Of a DNA stretch of 64,000 bases, positions 24,638 to 32,689 are shown piece after piece; the first letter of the stretch is position 1, and each line of letters opens with the position of its first letter. Location: contig NZ_JAWRCU010000010.1 in NCBI RefSeq assembly GCF_033542235.1, forward strand, positions 1-64,000, read 5' to 3'. Source of the DNA: JAWRCU01 sp033542235 (GTDB lineage Bacteria; Pseudomonadota; Alphaproteobacteria; Rhizobiales; Rhizobiaceae). The position numbers were made by a program, and so were the translations under genes. The notes below the pieces were generated by a model, which did not search any database, had not been told where the DNA came from, and saw only the letters and a list, made by a program, of their open reading frames with translations.

Positions 24638-26836
24638 TCAGGCCGGCTGCCTTAGCACGCTGCTATCGATCGGCATCTTGCGCAGGCGCTTTCCGGTAGC
24701 CGCGAAGATGGCGTTGGCTACAGCGGGGACGATGGCCGAGGTTCCGGGTTCCCCCATTCCGCCGGGCGCCTCGGTACTCGGAACGATGTGGACCTCGACC
24801 GACGGCGCTTCGTTCATGCGCAGCATCTGGTAGGTATCGAAATTGGTCTGCTCGACGCGACCGTTTTTCAAGGTGATCTCGCCATGAAGCGCCGCGGTGA
24901 TGCCGAACATGACTGCGCTCTGGATCTGCGCCTTGACGGTGTCGGGATTGATGACCACCCCGCAATCGACGGCGCACACGACACGTCTGACGCGAACGCC
25001 ACCATCCTGTGAGACTTCGACTTCGGCGACCTGCGCCATATAGGTGCCGAACACGTTCTGGATCGAGACGCCTCGCCCGGTTCGCGGCGACAGCTGCTCG
25101 CCCCAGCCGGCCTTTTCCGCGGCCAGCTCCAAGACGGCCTTGGCGCGAGGTACCTTGTCGAGGAGAGCCAGGCGGTATGCCACCGGATCCTGTTTCGCCG
25201 CCGCCGCAAGCTCGTCCATGAAGCTCTCGGTCACGAACACGTTGTGAGACGGTCCGACGCTGCGCCAGAACGCCGTCGGAATGCCCGGCGGTTCCACATG
25301 CACATATTCGACGTGGAAGTTTGGGAGATCATAGACGAGGTTGATCGCGCCTTCAGTGGTGTCGGGATCGAGACCGTCCTTGAAGAACGCTGGAAAATAC
25401 CGCGCGATGATCGAAGACCCGGCAAATCGATTGTTCCACGCGACCGGCATCCCCTTGGCGTCGAGGGCGGCAGAGAGCCGGTCGACGAACATGGGCCGGT
25501 ACATGTCGTGCTGGATGTCCTCCTCGCGGGTCCATACCACCTTCACGGGACCGTCAACATGCCTGGCGATTTCGACAGCGCGAAAGACGCCGTCGGCCTC
25601 CAGCCTGCGTCCGAAGCCGCCGCCGATCAGATGGTTATGCAGGACCACCTGGTCTGACGACATTCCTGCGGCCTTTGCCGCGAAAGCCTGCGCTCGAGTA
25701 ATGGCCTGGTTGCCGACCCAGATTTCACAGCCGTCCTTGCGGACATGGACGGTACAGTTCATCGGCTCCAGCGCCGCATGCGCCAGGAACGGAACCTGAT
25801 AGGTCGCCTCGACCTTGGTGGCGGACCCGGCCATTGCGCTTTCCACATCGCCGATGTTCTGGGCAACGGCACCCGGTTTCAGCGTCGCCTGCCCGAGATC
25901 GGCGGCAATCGCCTCAGTGGTGAGCGCTGCGTTCGGACCGTCGTCCCACTCGATTGCCAGGGCTGCCAGTCCCTTCTTGGCCGCTCCCATGTGGTCCGCC
26001 ACAACGGCAACCGCATCGTCCAGCCGCACGACCTGGCGGACGCCCTTCACCGCTAGCGCCGCCGCGTCGTTGACGCTCTTCACGCGGCCGCCGAAGACAG
26101 GCGACTGCGCCAAGGTCGCGATTTTCACGCCCGGCGGACGAGCGTCAATTCCGTAGACCGCCGTTCCATTCACCTTCTGAGGCAAGTCGAGGCGTTTGGC
26201 AGGTGTGCCTATGAGTTTGAAGTCCTGTGGCCGCTTGAGCTCTACGTTTTCGGGGACCGGCATGTGTGCCGCATCGGCAGCAAGTTCGCCGTAGGCGAGA
26301 CGCCGCCCGGTCCCAGCGTGGATCACCTCGCCGCTCTGCGCATGGCAGGTCTGGGGATCGACTTTCCAGCGGGCAGCCGCAGTCGAAACGAGCATGATGC
26401 GAGCCGTCGCGCCGGCTCGGCGCATCGGCTCCCATGCTGCACGGATCGCGCTGGAGTTTCCCGTCGCTTGCACTCCAAGCAGGGGATTGGCATAGAGCTT
26501 GTCATCCGGAGGGGCGTGTTCCAGCTGCACCTGCTTCAGGTCGACCTCCAGCTCTTCCGCGATGAGCATCGGGATCGACGTGTAAGTGCCCTGTCCCATC
26601 TCGACATAGGGCATGGTCAAGATGATCTTGCCGTCAGCTGTAACGCGGACGAACGCATTGGGCGTGAATGCGCCGGCTTCGGCCGCCTCGCCCCGTCCCA
26701 GCGGGAGAGTAAGACTGAGGACCAAGCCTCCACCCGCGGCTGCGGCGGCCTGCAGGAAGCTGCGCCGCGAGAGAATGTTTGCTGAAGCCTGCTCACCCCG
26801 ACAGGAAACCCGGGACTTGCGCTGATCGATGATCAT
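24638..26836 (-). CDS. Tat-exported molybdopterin-binding dehydrogenase subunit
   Basis: A 732-residue xanthine-dehydrogenase-family large subunit of the single-chain isoquinoline oxidoreductase beta type. It binds molybdenum cofactor and hydroxylates aldehydes or N-heterocycles. The start at 26836 follows GGGGAGG. The N-terminus has a Tat signal (SRRSFLQ, residues 23-29, then an Ala-rich stretch), so the complex works in the periplasm. Later blocks such as PYVEMGQGTYTSIPMLIAEE, IGGGFGRR and the C-terminal GEPGTSAIVPAVANA with the presumed catalytic Glu are family hallmarks. It is encoded 14 bp after its iron-sulfur partner. No cytochrome c subunit is visible, so the electron acceptor is unknown. 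Confidence 0.9.
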   Translation of the reverse strand: MIIDQRKSRVSCRGEQASANILSRRSFLQAAAAAGGGLVLSLTLPLGRGEAAEAGAFTPNAFVRVTADGKIILTMPYVEMGQGTYTSIPMLIAEELEVDLKQVQLEHAPPDDKLYANPLLGVQATGNSSAIRAAWEPMRRAGATARIMLVSTAAARWKVDPQTCHAQSGEVIHAGTGRRLAYGELAADAAHMPVPENVELKRPQDFKLIGTPAKRLDLPQKVNGTAVYGIDARPPGVKIATLAQSPVFGGRVKSVNDAAALAVKGVRQVVRLDDAVAVVADHMGAAKKGLAALAIEWDDGPNAALTTEAIAADLGQATLKPGAVAQNIGDVESAMAGSATKVEATYQVPFLAHAALEPMNCTVHVRKDGCEIWVGNQAITRAQAFAAKAAGMSSDQVVLHNHLIGGGFGRRLEADGVFRAVEIARHVDGPVKVVWTREEDIQHDMYRPMFVDRLSAALDAKGMPVAWNNRFAGSSIIARYFPAFFKDGLDPDTTEGAINLVYDLPNFHVEYVHVEPPGIPTAFWRSVGPSHNVFVTESFMDELAAAAKQDPVAYRLALLDKVPRAKAVLELAAEKAGWGEQLSPRTGRGVSIQNVFGTYMAQVAEVEVSQDGGVRVRRVVCAVDCGVVINPDTVKAQIQSAVMFGITAALHGEITLKNGRVEQTNFDTYQMLRMNEAPSVEVHIVPSTEAPGGMGEPGTSAIVPAVANAIFAATGKRLRKMPIDSSVLRQPA

Positions 26837-26850
26837 GATCGCCTCCCCTT

Positions 26851-27306
26851 TCAGCCCGCGGCCGCGTGCTTGATTGCCTCGCGGATGCGCAGATAGGTCC
26901 CACAGCGGCAAATATTGCCGGACATCGCGTCGCTTATGTCGGAATCGGTCGGGTGCGGATTGCCTGCGAGCAGCGCTGCGGCGGACATGATCTGGCCAGA
27001 CTGGCAGTAGCCGCATTGCGGCACCTCATGATCGAGCCAGGCTTGCTGCACCTTGGCACCGGCCGCCGTCCCACCGATCGCCTCGATCGTGGTGATCTCG
27101 GATTCGCCGATACTGTCCATCGTTGTGATGCAGGATCGAACTGGCGCCCCGTCGACATGCACGGTGCAAGCGCCACACAGCGCCATGCCACATCCGAATT
27201 TGGTTCCGGTCATACCGAGCACGTCGCGCAGCACCCACAGAAGTGGCGTGTCGTCATCGACATCGACGCTATGCGCCTGACCGTTGACTTTGATGGTGAA
27301 GGCCAT
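26851..27306 (-). CDS. 2Fe-2S subunit of the molybdenum dehydrogenase
   Basis: A 151-residue two-domain iron-sulfur protein. The plant-type ferredoxin cluster is held by Cys39, Cys44, Cys47 and Cys59 (GTKFGCGMALCGACTVHVDG). The second cluster is held by Cys98, Cys101, Cys133 and Cys135 (QCGYCQSG and NICRCG). GGAGGAACCC precedes the ATG. It carries electrons from the molybdenum centre and has no signal of its own, so it is presumably exported together with the Tat-bearing subunit. Motif 2 lies about 110 bp upstream, oriented toward this operon. Confidence 0.92.
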   Translation of the reverse strand: MAFTIKVNGQAHSVDVDDDTPLLWVLRDVLGMTGTKFGCGMALCGACTVHVDGAPVRSCITTMDSIGESEITTIEAIGGTAAGAKVQQAWLDHEVPQCGYCQSGQIMSAAALLAGNPHPTDSDISDAMSGNICRCGTYLRIREAIKHAAAG

Positions 27307-27413
27307 GGGTTCCTCCGAGGTGGTCCGCGTCACTGCAGATTGAAGAGCGGCGCGATGTTGGCCGCGCCTTACAGCTCGCTCTATCGGGGAATAAGAAGTG
27401 CGGAAGGGGCTCC

Positions 27414-27444
27414 GAATCTATAGTACAATGGTGTTGCTGATAGG
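27414..27444 (-). promoter_or_regulatory. motif 2 copy, upstream of molybdenum dehydrogenase operon
   Basis: The gene strand reads CAACACCATTGTACTATAGA, matching the motif 2 core GACACCATGGTGCAATAGA with a few changes. It is the only visible candidate regulator site in the 400-bp divergent gap on this side. Confidence 0.55.
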
Positions 27445-27494
27445 TTGGGATAGGTGATGAGAGCACCCCCCTGATACGGATGCTCTCGACGCCG

Positions 27495-27538
27495 GCCCGA
27501 TACCATGGTCTCGACGATACCATCGTTCAATAGCGGCC
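27495..27538 (+). promoter_or_regulatory. motif 2 copy, upstream of SnoaL-like gene
   Basis: CGATACCATGGT is followed 17 bp later by a second copy, CGATACCATCGTTCAATAG. It is a tandem arrangement of the motif 2 core, about 180 bp before the gene at 27716. The intervening 27539-27715 shows nothing else. Confidence 0.58.
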
Positions 27539-27715
27539 TTCTCGTGCCGGCCTCAGAGTCCGGGCACCCGACCGTGTTGCCGCGGGAGGCACATGTGGAA
27601 GCGAATACGAACACCCCGCAGGGTCGGCTCGCTCGATCGTCACCGGCAAATTGGCGAATCACGTTGGACAATCCGCCCCTGAATATCCAGCCGAAACGGT
27701 AGCCGGGAGAACGAG

Positions 27716-28096
27716 ATGGATGAGCGAACCGTGCGGGTGGCTCTGGATCGGCATTGGAGCGCTTCCGATACGAACGACTTCGAAGTGGAGCACCAGATCT
27801 ACCGAGAGGACGCGGTGCTCGAATATCCGCAATCGGGCGAGCGCATCCGCGGGAGAGAAAGGATTCAGGCGTCGCGCGCCGCACAGCCGAACCGGAAGCG
27901 CTTCACGGTGCGGCGGATAATCGGCTCGGGCGACCTCTGGATCACCGAATATCTGCTAACCTATGACGGGCAGCCGTCTTACACAGTGAGCATTATGGAG
28001 TTCCTCGACGGGAAGGTGGCCCGCGAGACACAGTATTTCGGCGATCCGTTCACGCCGGGACCTTCGCGCGCGCAATGGGTCGAGCGGATGTCGTGA
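27716..28096 (+). CDS. SnoaL-like (NTF2-fold) protein
   Basis: A 126-residue single-domain protein of the nuclear-transport-factor-2 fold. The first helix is VRVALDRHWSASDTND, followed by YREDAVLEYPQSGERIRGRE, a typical SnoaL-like start, and the end is FGDPFTPGPSRAQWVERM. Such proteins act as small isomerases, hydrolases or binding proteins on hydrophobic compounds, usually in the cytoplasm. GGGAGAACGAG lies before the ATG. It is convergent with the FixJ-type regulator gene at 28114. Motif 2 upstream suggests control by the adjacent two-component system. The substrate is unknown. Confidence 0.8.
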   Translation: MDERTVRVALDRHWSASDTNDFEVEHQIYREDAVLEYPQSGERIRGRERIQASRAAQPNRKRFTVRRIIGSGDLWITEYLLTYDGQPSYTVSIMEFLDGKVARETQYFGDPFTPGPSRAQWVERMS

Positions 28097-28113
28097 AACC
28101 TCGCCGCAGGTTT

Positions 28114-28806
28114 CTATCTTCGTTCCGATTCACGCCGCGCGTCCGAAAGGCTCAGCCTCGCCGCCATGTTCACCAGCTCCGGCAGCGAACGGGCCATCAT
28201 CTTTCGCATCACCTGGCCCCGATGCGCCTTCACCGTGATCTCACTGATGCCCAGCTCGAAGCCGACCTGCTTGTTCAGCAGTCCGGAGACGACCAGCGTC
28301 ATCACCTCCTGCTCGCGTCGGCTGAGCGAAGCGTGACGATCCCTGAGCGTCCGCAGCTCCCTGTCGAGGACAAGCGCGGTCCTGCTGCGATCGAGTGCCT
28401 GTTCGACCGCACTCAGCAGCGCCTCGTCGCTGAACGGCTTCATCAGAAACTCGACCGCGCCGGCCTTCATTGCCTTTACCGTCACCGGCACGTCGGCATA
28501 GCCGGTCACGAAAATGATCGGCATGTCGGTCCGTTCGACGGAAACGAGCCTCTGCAGGTCGAGACCGTTGAGATCGGGAAGATTGACGTCAAGGATCAGA
28601 CAGTTCGGGACCAGCGGTCTGGGGCGGTCCAGGAATTCCTGGGCCGACCCGCATGTCTCCGGCTGCCAGCCGGCGGAGCGGATCAGCAACTCCAGGGATT
28701 CACGCACCGATACGTCATCGTCGACGACATACACGACAGGGGTTTCGTGTGACATTGATGCCGACCTCGCCCCATCGCCCGGTGCAACCGCCAGTTCCGA
28801 GTGCAT
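28114..28806 (-). CDS. FixJ/NarL-family response regulator (system 2)
   Basis: A 230-residue regulator; an alternative start at 28755 would give 213 residues and begins closer to the receiver (MSHETPVVYVVDDD). The receiver has the Asp pair VVDDD, phosphoacceptor Asp in LILDVNLP, Thr in IFVTGYA and Lys in LMKPF. The output domain has SRREQEVMTLVVSGLLNKQ and SEITVKAHRGQVMRKM. The helix-turn-helix is close to that of the system 1 regulator, in keeping with their similar operators. It lies 28 bp after the receiver-only gene in the same direction. It is the best candidate for motif 2 binding, by proximity. Confidence 0.9.
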   Translation of the reverse strand: MHSELAVAPGDGARSASMSHETPVVYVVDDDVSVRESLELLIRSAGWQPETCGSAQEFLDRPRPLVPNCLILDVNLPDLNGLDLQRLVSVERTDMPIIFVTGYADVPVTVKAMKAGAVEFLMKPFSDEALLSAVEQALDRSRTALVLDRELRTLRDRHASLSRREQEVMTLVVSGLLNKQVGFELGISEITVKAHRGQVMRKMMARSLPELVNMAARLSLSDARRESERR

Positions 28807-28834
28807 CGCAATTATCCCCTCGATGATGAAGATA

Positions 28835-29221
28835 TCAAGACGCAGTGGTCAGCGGACCCAGAGCCGCCTTGAGCGCCTCCTGAAGAGCCGTATCGCTGAA
28901 CGGCTTGAACAAACAGTCCGCCGCTCCTTGTCCCATGAGGCGCGGCCTCACCGTATCGTCCTTGTGCGCCGTGATGAAGACGATCGGAATCGACTCCCCG
29001 CGACGCTGCAGCTCACTTTGCAGCTCAGGTCCTGTCATGCCGGGCATGGCGACATCCAGCACCAGGCACCTGGTCTGGGCAACGCTGCCCGACGCCAGGA
29101 ATTCTTCCGCCGAGGAGAATGCCATGGCGCTGAAACCGAAGGCTCTCAGCAGGTCTGGCAGGGACTCGCGCACGGATTCGTCGTCATCTACGACCGACAC
29201 GAGCGGAAGGGTAGTTGTCAT
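28835..29221 (-). CDS. receiver-only (CheY-like) response regulator (system 2)
   Basis: A 128-residue receiver domain without output domain, with VVDDDESVR, phosphoacceptor Asp in LVLDVAMPG, IVFITAH and CLFKPFSD. The start at 29221 overlaps the kinase stop as ATGA (29218-29221), so it is coupled to kinase translation. It is the counterpart of the receiver-only gene 9494-9868 in system 1. A role as phosphate sink or intermediate in a phosphorelay is inferred; the kinase has no attached receiver that could otherwise do this. Confidence 0.88.
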   Translation of the reverse strand: MTTTLPLVSVVDDDESVRESLPDLLRAFGFSAMAFSSAEEFLASGSVAQTRCLVLDVAMPGMTGPELQSELQRRGESIPIVFITAHKDDTVRPRLMGQGAADCLFKPFSDTALQEALKAALGPLTTAS

Positions 29222-31521
29222 TGGACCCCCGCTGAACTCTGGGCATTGCCGGCAGTAGGGGGCCGCGATGCGCCTGGGTGCTGCGCGGCAGCATGATCCC
29301 TCGAATATTGAGGGATGGCGAAGGAGAATGTAGCGCCCGGGCCAACGTTCGGTTTCGTCCACAGGCGCCCGCCATGGCTCTCGATGATGGAGCGGCTGAC
29401 CGCCAGCCCGATCCCCATGCCATCGCTCTTGGTCGTGTAGAAGGCTTGAAAGAGCTGCTCCATCGCCTCGGGCCTGAAGCCGACGCCGGCATCCTGCACG
29501 GTCAGCTTCACGTGATGTTCCTCGCCCGGTTCGGTCCTGATGAGCAATCGCCGTGGACGATCGTCGATGCCGCTCATGGCATCGGACGCGTTGCGCAGCA
29601 GGTTCATGATCACCTGCTGAAGCTGGATACGGTCACCGCCAGCGAGCGGAAGTCCGGCGGCGAGCTCGGTGCGCAGCACCACGCGGCTCCGCTGCAGGTC
29701 GCCCCACGCCAACGCAATTACCTCCCGAACGGCCTCGTTCAGATCCACCGGTTCGATGGCGACGGTCCTTTTGCTGAAGAGCGAGCGCAATCGCGAGATG
29801 ACGTCGGCAGCGCGATTGCCGTCGCGGATGGTACGGCGCGCAGTCTCCTGCGCGACCTCGATATTCGGTGGGTCGGCCGACAGCATGCGCAGGCACGTGC
29901 TGGCGTTCGTGACGATGCCCGACAGCGGCTGATTGACTTCATGGGCGATCGATGCCGTCAGCGCGCCAAGGCTCATGATCCGGGTGACCTGCGCAAGTTC
30001 GGATCGAAGCTTCTCGAGCGCTTCTTCCGAGTGCCGGCGCTGGGTCACATCCAGGACGGCCCCGATATACTCGACCTGATCGCTACCGTCCCCGGCCCGG
30101 TGTGCGATCAGGTGCAGGTACTTGATCGACTGGTCGGGCAGCGTGATCCGATGCTGGTATTCGAAGTTGCTTTCGCCACGTTGCGCTCGTTCAATCATGT
30201 CCATCATCAGCGGCATGTCTTCGGGATGGACCCGGCTTGCGATCCGCTCGAGCGTCACCACGGTACCCGGCTCGAACTCGAAGATGCGGTAGAGCTGCTC
30301 CGACCAGATGACCTCGCCGCTTGCGACATGCCAGGACAGGTTGCCCATTCGAGCGAGGTGCTGTCCTTCCGCCAGGAACGCTTCGCTACGCTTGAGCGCC
30401 TCTTCCGCGCGTTTCCGGTCGTCGATGTCGGTGTTGACCCCGTACCATTTGACGATGCTGCCCGTTTCGTCCCGGAATGGGTTCACGCGGAACAGCCACC
30501 ATCGATATTCGCCATCGCGACGTCGCAGCCGAGCTTCCGCCTCACCTGGTTTTCCGGAAGCGAGTATTGCCTGCCAGGTAGCCGCCAGCCCGCCCAGGTC
30601 ATCCGGATGGACTGCGGCCGTCCAGCCCCAATCGCGCGCCTGCTCCGCGGAGAAGCCGACGTAGTCGAGATAGTGCCTGCTCAGGAACTCGGCGGTTCCG
30701 TCCGGCCGCGCCGACCAGGCCAGCACAGGGATGCTGTCGATGGTGACCTGCAGGTTGCGCTCGCTCGCCGCGAGAGCCTCCTCGGCGCGTTTGCGCTCAT
30801 CGATGTCGATCAACAAGTGGAACCAGCGAAGGATATGGCCTTGCGGATCCCGGAGGGGAAAGCCGCGGACATTGTGCCAACGATAGATGCCGTCGGCGCG
30901 GCGGTGGCGGCTCTCGACGTTGTACGCACTTCCCTTTTGATGTGCCTCCAGCTGCGCGGCGATCGTCCGCTCGAGGTCATCGGGATGGACGACGTCGGAA
31001 GCCGTCCAGCCTTTCAACTCCTCGAATGTCCTGCCGAAATAGTCGAGGGTGGGTTGATTGACACCTTCGACTTCGCCGGATGGCGTCGTGACCGCGACCG
31101 GAACAGGGATGCTGTCGACGATCAACTGAAAATCGAGCTCGCGCCGCCGCAAAGTCTCCTCGGCTTGCCGCAAATCTTCGACGTCCGTGGCCATTCCGCA
31201 CCATTTGATGATCTGGCCGGCATGGTCGCGCATCGGCTCGCACTGGATCCGGAACCGGTGATATTTTCCGTCGAAGCGTCGCAGACGGGCTTCCATTTCG
31301 CCGGTCTTCCCAGACGCCAGAATTGATGTCCAGCGTTCGAGCAATTGCGGCAAGTCGCCCTTGTCGGCTGCGAGTTGCCATGCCCGGCCGCGGACCTGAT
31401 CCAGACCGAGACCTGTGTAGTCGGACCAGCGTCGATTGACGAAGTCGATGGGCCCGTCCGGCGCTGCAGTCCAGACCATGGCCGGTAGCGCGTCCAATAC
31501 GCGGCCGAGATCAATCTCCAT
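29218..31521 (-). CDS. cytoplasmic sensor histidine kinase with four PAS domains
   Basis: A 767-residue kinase without membrane segments. Four PAS/PAC units occupy about residues 5-120, 125-245, 255-370 and 385-500. They are recognisable by repeats of the type VHPDDL and W-Y/F-x-G-x-x-x-D-I/V-x-D/E-R-K-R-A-E-E-A-L. HisKA follows with His527 in SIAHEVNQPL, then HATPase with NLLRNASDAM, DAGVGF and DGMGIGLAVSR. The start at 31521 is preferred for its GGAAAGA ribosome site; 31536 is also possible. It senses an internal signal, possibly redox state or a small ligand. Motif 2 lies 50 bp upstream, which suggests autoregulation. Confidence 0.9.
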   Translation of the reverse strand: MEIDLGRVLDALPAMVWTAAPDGPIDFVNRRWSDYTGLGLDQVRGRAWQLAADKGDLPQLLERWTSILASGKTGEMEARLRRFDGKYHRFRIQCEPMRDHAGQIIKWCGMATDVEDLRQAEETLRRRELDFQLIVDSIPVPVAVTTPSGEVEGVNQPTLDYFGRTFEELKGWTASDVVHPDDLERTIAAQLEAHQKGSAYNVESRHRRADGIYRWHNVRGFPLRDPQGHILRWFHLLIDIDERKRAEEALAASERNLQVTIDSIPVLAWSARPDGTAEFLSRHYLDYVGFSAEQARDWGWTAAVHPDDLGGLAATWQAILASGKPGEAEARLRRRDGEYRWWLFRVNPFRDETGSIVKWYGVNTDIDDRKRAEEALKRSEAFLAEGQHLARMGNLSWHVASGEVIWSEQLYRIFEFEPGTVVTLERIASRVHPEDMPLMMDMIERAQRGESNFEYQHRITLPDQSIKYLHLIAHRAGDGSDQVEYIGAVLDVTQRRHSEEALEKLRSELAQVTRIMSLGALTASIAHEVNQPLSGIVTNASTCLRMLSADPPNIEVAQETARRTIRDGNRAADVISRLRSLFSKRTVAIEPVDLNEAVREVIALAWGDLQRSRVVLRTELAAGLPLAGGDRIQLQQVIMNLLRNASDAMSGIDDRPRRLLIRTEPGEEHHVKLTVQDAGVGFRPEAMEQLFQAFYTTKSDGMGIGLAVSRSIIESHGGRLWTKPNVGPGATFSFAIPQYSRDHAAAQHPGASRPPTAGNAQSSAGVQ

Positions 31522-31570
31522 TGCGATTCTTTCCATCCTTGGTGGCGACGATGCGCCAGCCCCACGCGAA

Positions 31571-31600
31571 GCGTCTATTATGCCTTGGTGTCGGTTTCGC
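31571..31600 (-). promoter_or_regulatory. motif 2 copy, upstream of kinase operon
   Basis: The gene strand reads GACACCAAGGCATAATAGA, matching GACACCTTGGTGTAATAGA at 39843-39872 in most positions. It lies 50 bp before the kinase start, the same distance class as other motif 2 sites. It implies that system 2 controls its own operon. Confidence 0.58.
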
Positions 31601-31634
31601 GGTTGAAGGCATCCGGGCGCGGATTCATCCAAAG

Positions 31635-31665
31635 TACCGCCGACACCATGGTGCAATAGATTTCC
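31635..31665 (+). promoter_or_regulatory. motif 2 copy, upstream of truncated isochorismatase ORF
   Basis: Reads GACACCATGGTGCAATAGAT, the clearest form of motif 2, with a palindromic CACCATGGTG centre. It points to the short ORF at 31781 and is back to back with the copy at 31571-31600. Confidence 0.65.
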
Positions 31666-31780
31666 CTCTGCGTGTACTCGATCTTTCGGCGCTTCAGAAC
31701 AGAGGGAGCTGCGTAACGGACGACTACATCAGTCGACCGGGCGACGATCCGACTGCTTCGCAAAGGAAGCGAGAGAAACC

Positions 31781-31906
31781 ATGACGACACAGGTTTACGG
31801 GAAGGAGACCACCGCGCTCCTCGTGATCGATCCGTACAACGACTTCGAAGGTGTGGTGCGCTTTGGTCAGAAGCTTGAAGTAGACGCTCAAGCCATCTCG
31901 CGCTGA
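31781..31906 (+). pseudogene. truncated isochorismatase-like hydrolase ORF (41 codons)
   Basis: A 41-codon frame starts with MTTQVYGKETTALLVIDPYN and continues DF, a strong match to the N-terminus of isochorismatase-family cysteine hydrolases, where the Asp of LLVIDPYNDF is catalytic. After that the sequence departs from the family and stops at 31904-31906, inside the 3' end of the TetR gene. GGAAGCGAGAG precedes the ATG. It is most simply a gene cut short by deletion but still joined to its motif 2 promoter. Confidence 0.6.
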
Positions 31907-32580
31907 GGAGCTGAACTTTGACCTCTTCGCGGCCGGCACCCATCCAGGAAGAGGCGTGCGCAATATCGCGCCCGCTTGGCGATCTCGGCGCGACCCGGCG
32001 GCTTGCGCTGGCCAAGCATGATGGCGCGCTGCGGCTCCATGATCATCATGCCTCTCAGCATTCCGACCGCGGTCGACGGATCGTCGATCTCGATTTTTCC
32101 GAGGTCGCGTTGCCGGTTCAGCCATGCCTCCATTGTCTGGGTTGTGCGGCGCAAAGCAAACTCGGCGAAGGTGGCGGCTATTTCCGGAAAGCGGTCGCAC
32201 TCCGCGAACACCAGACGAAGGGTCAGCACCGTCTCCTCGTCGAAGGTCAAGGTGCCATAGGAGATGAGGATGTGCTCGAGCGCCTCCTCGATCGGGAGCG
32301 CATCGAGCACCCTTTCGTCCATCTCCAGAATGAAACGCGAAATCCGCTCGGAAACGACGTTCTGGAACAGCTCGGCCTTGCTCGGGATCAAGCGATACAT
32401 GGTCTTTGTCGAGATGCCCGCGCGCTCCGCCACGCGCGCGCAGCTGGCGCCGGCGTAGCCGTTTGCGTGAAACTCCTGGCGCGCGGCCGCGATGACGAGT
32501 CGCCGCGTCTCCTCGTCAGGCCGGAGCTGCGGACGTCCGCGTGGTCGCTTTGCGACTTTGGTGTTATGGACCATGACCAT
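31888..32580 (-). CDS. TetR/AcrR-family repressor
   Basis: A 230-residue regulator with an N-terminal helix-turn-helix (about residues 25-70: RRLVIAAARQEFHANGYAGA, then AGISTKTMYRLIPSKAELFQ) and a larger ligand domain. It is divergent from the EmrA-like gene at 32690. A perfect 6-bp-arm palindrome lies in the 109-bp gap, so local repression of the efflux pair, released by a pump substrate, is the likely role. The translation start could also be two codons later. The 3' end overlaps the truncated isochorismatase ORF. Confidence 0.9.
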   Translation of the reverse strand: MVMVHNTKVAKRPRGRPQLRPDEETRRLVIAAARQEFHANGYAGASCARVAERAGISTKTMYRLIPSKAELFQNVVSERISRFILEMDERVLDALPIEEALEHILISYGTLTFDEETVLTLRLVFAECDRFPEIAATFAEFALRRTTQTMEAWLNRQRDLGKIEIDDPSTAVGMLRGMMIMEPQRAIMLGQRKPPGRAEIAKRARYCARLFLDGCRPRRGQSSAPQREMA

Positions 32581-32623
32581 TTTCCAAATTCCATTGACAG
32601 CCCGCTTTCCTCAAGCTATTTAT

Positions 32624-32639
32624 GAAAATAGCGATTTTC
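32624..32639. promoter_or_regulatory. palindromic operator GAAAAT-AGCG-ATTTTC
   Basis: A perfect inverted repeat with 6-bp arms and a 4-bp centre between the TetR gene and the efflux operon. Position and size fit a TetR-family operator controlling both directions. Confidence 0.6.
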
Positions 32640-32689
32640 CTTAATAGGGCAAGCCCACCGTTTTGGTAGCCCCGGGAAAGGTAAAGGCC

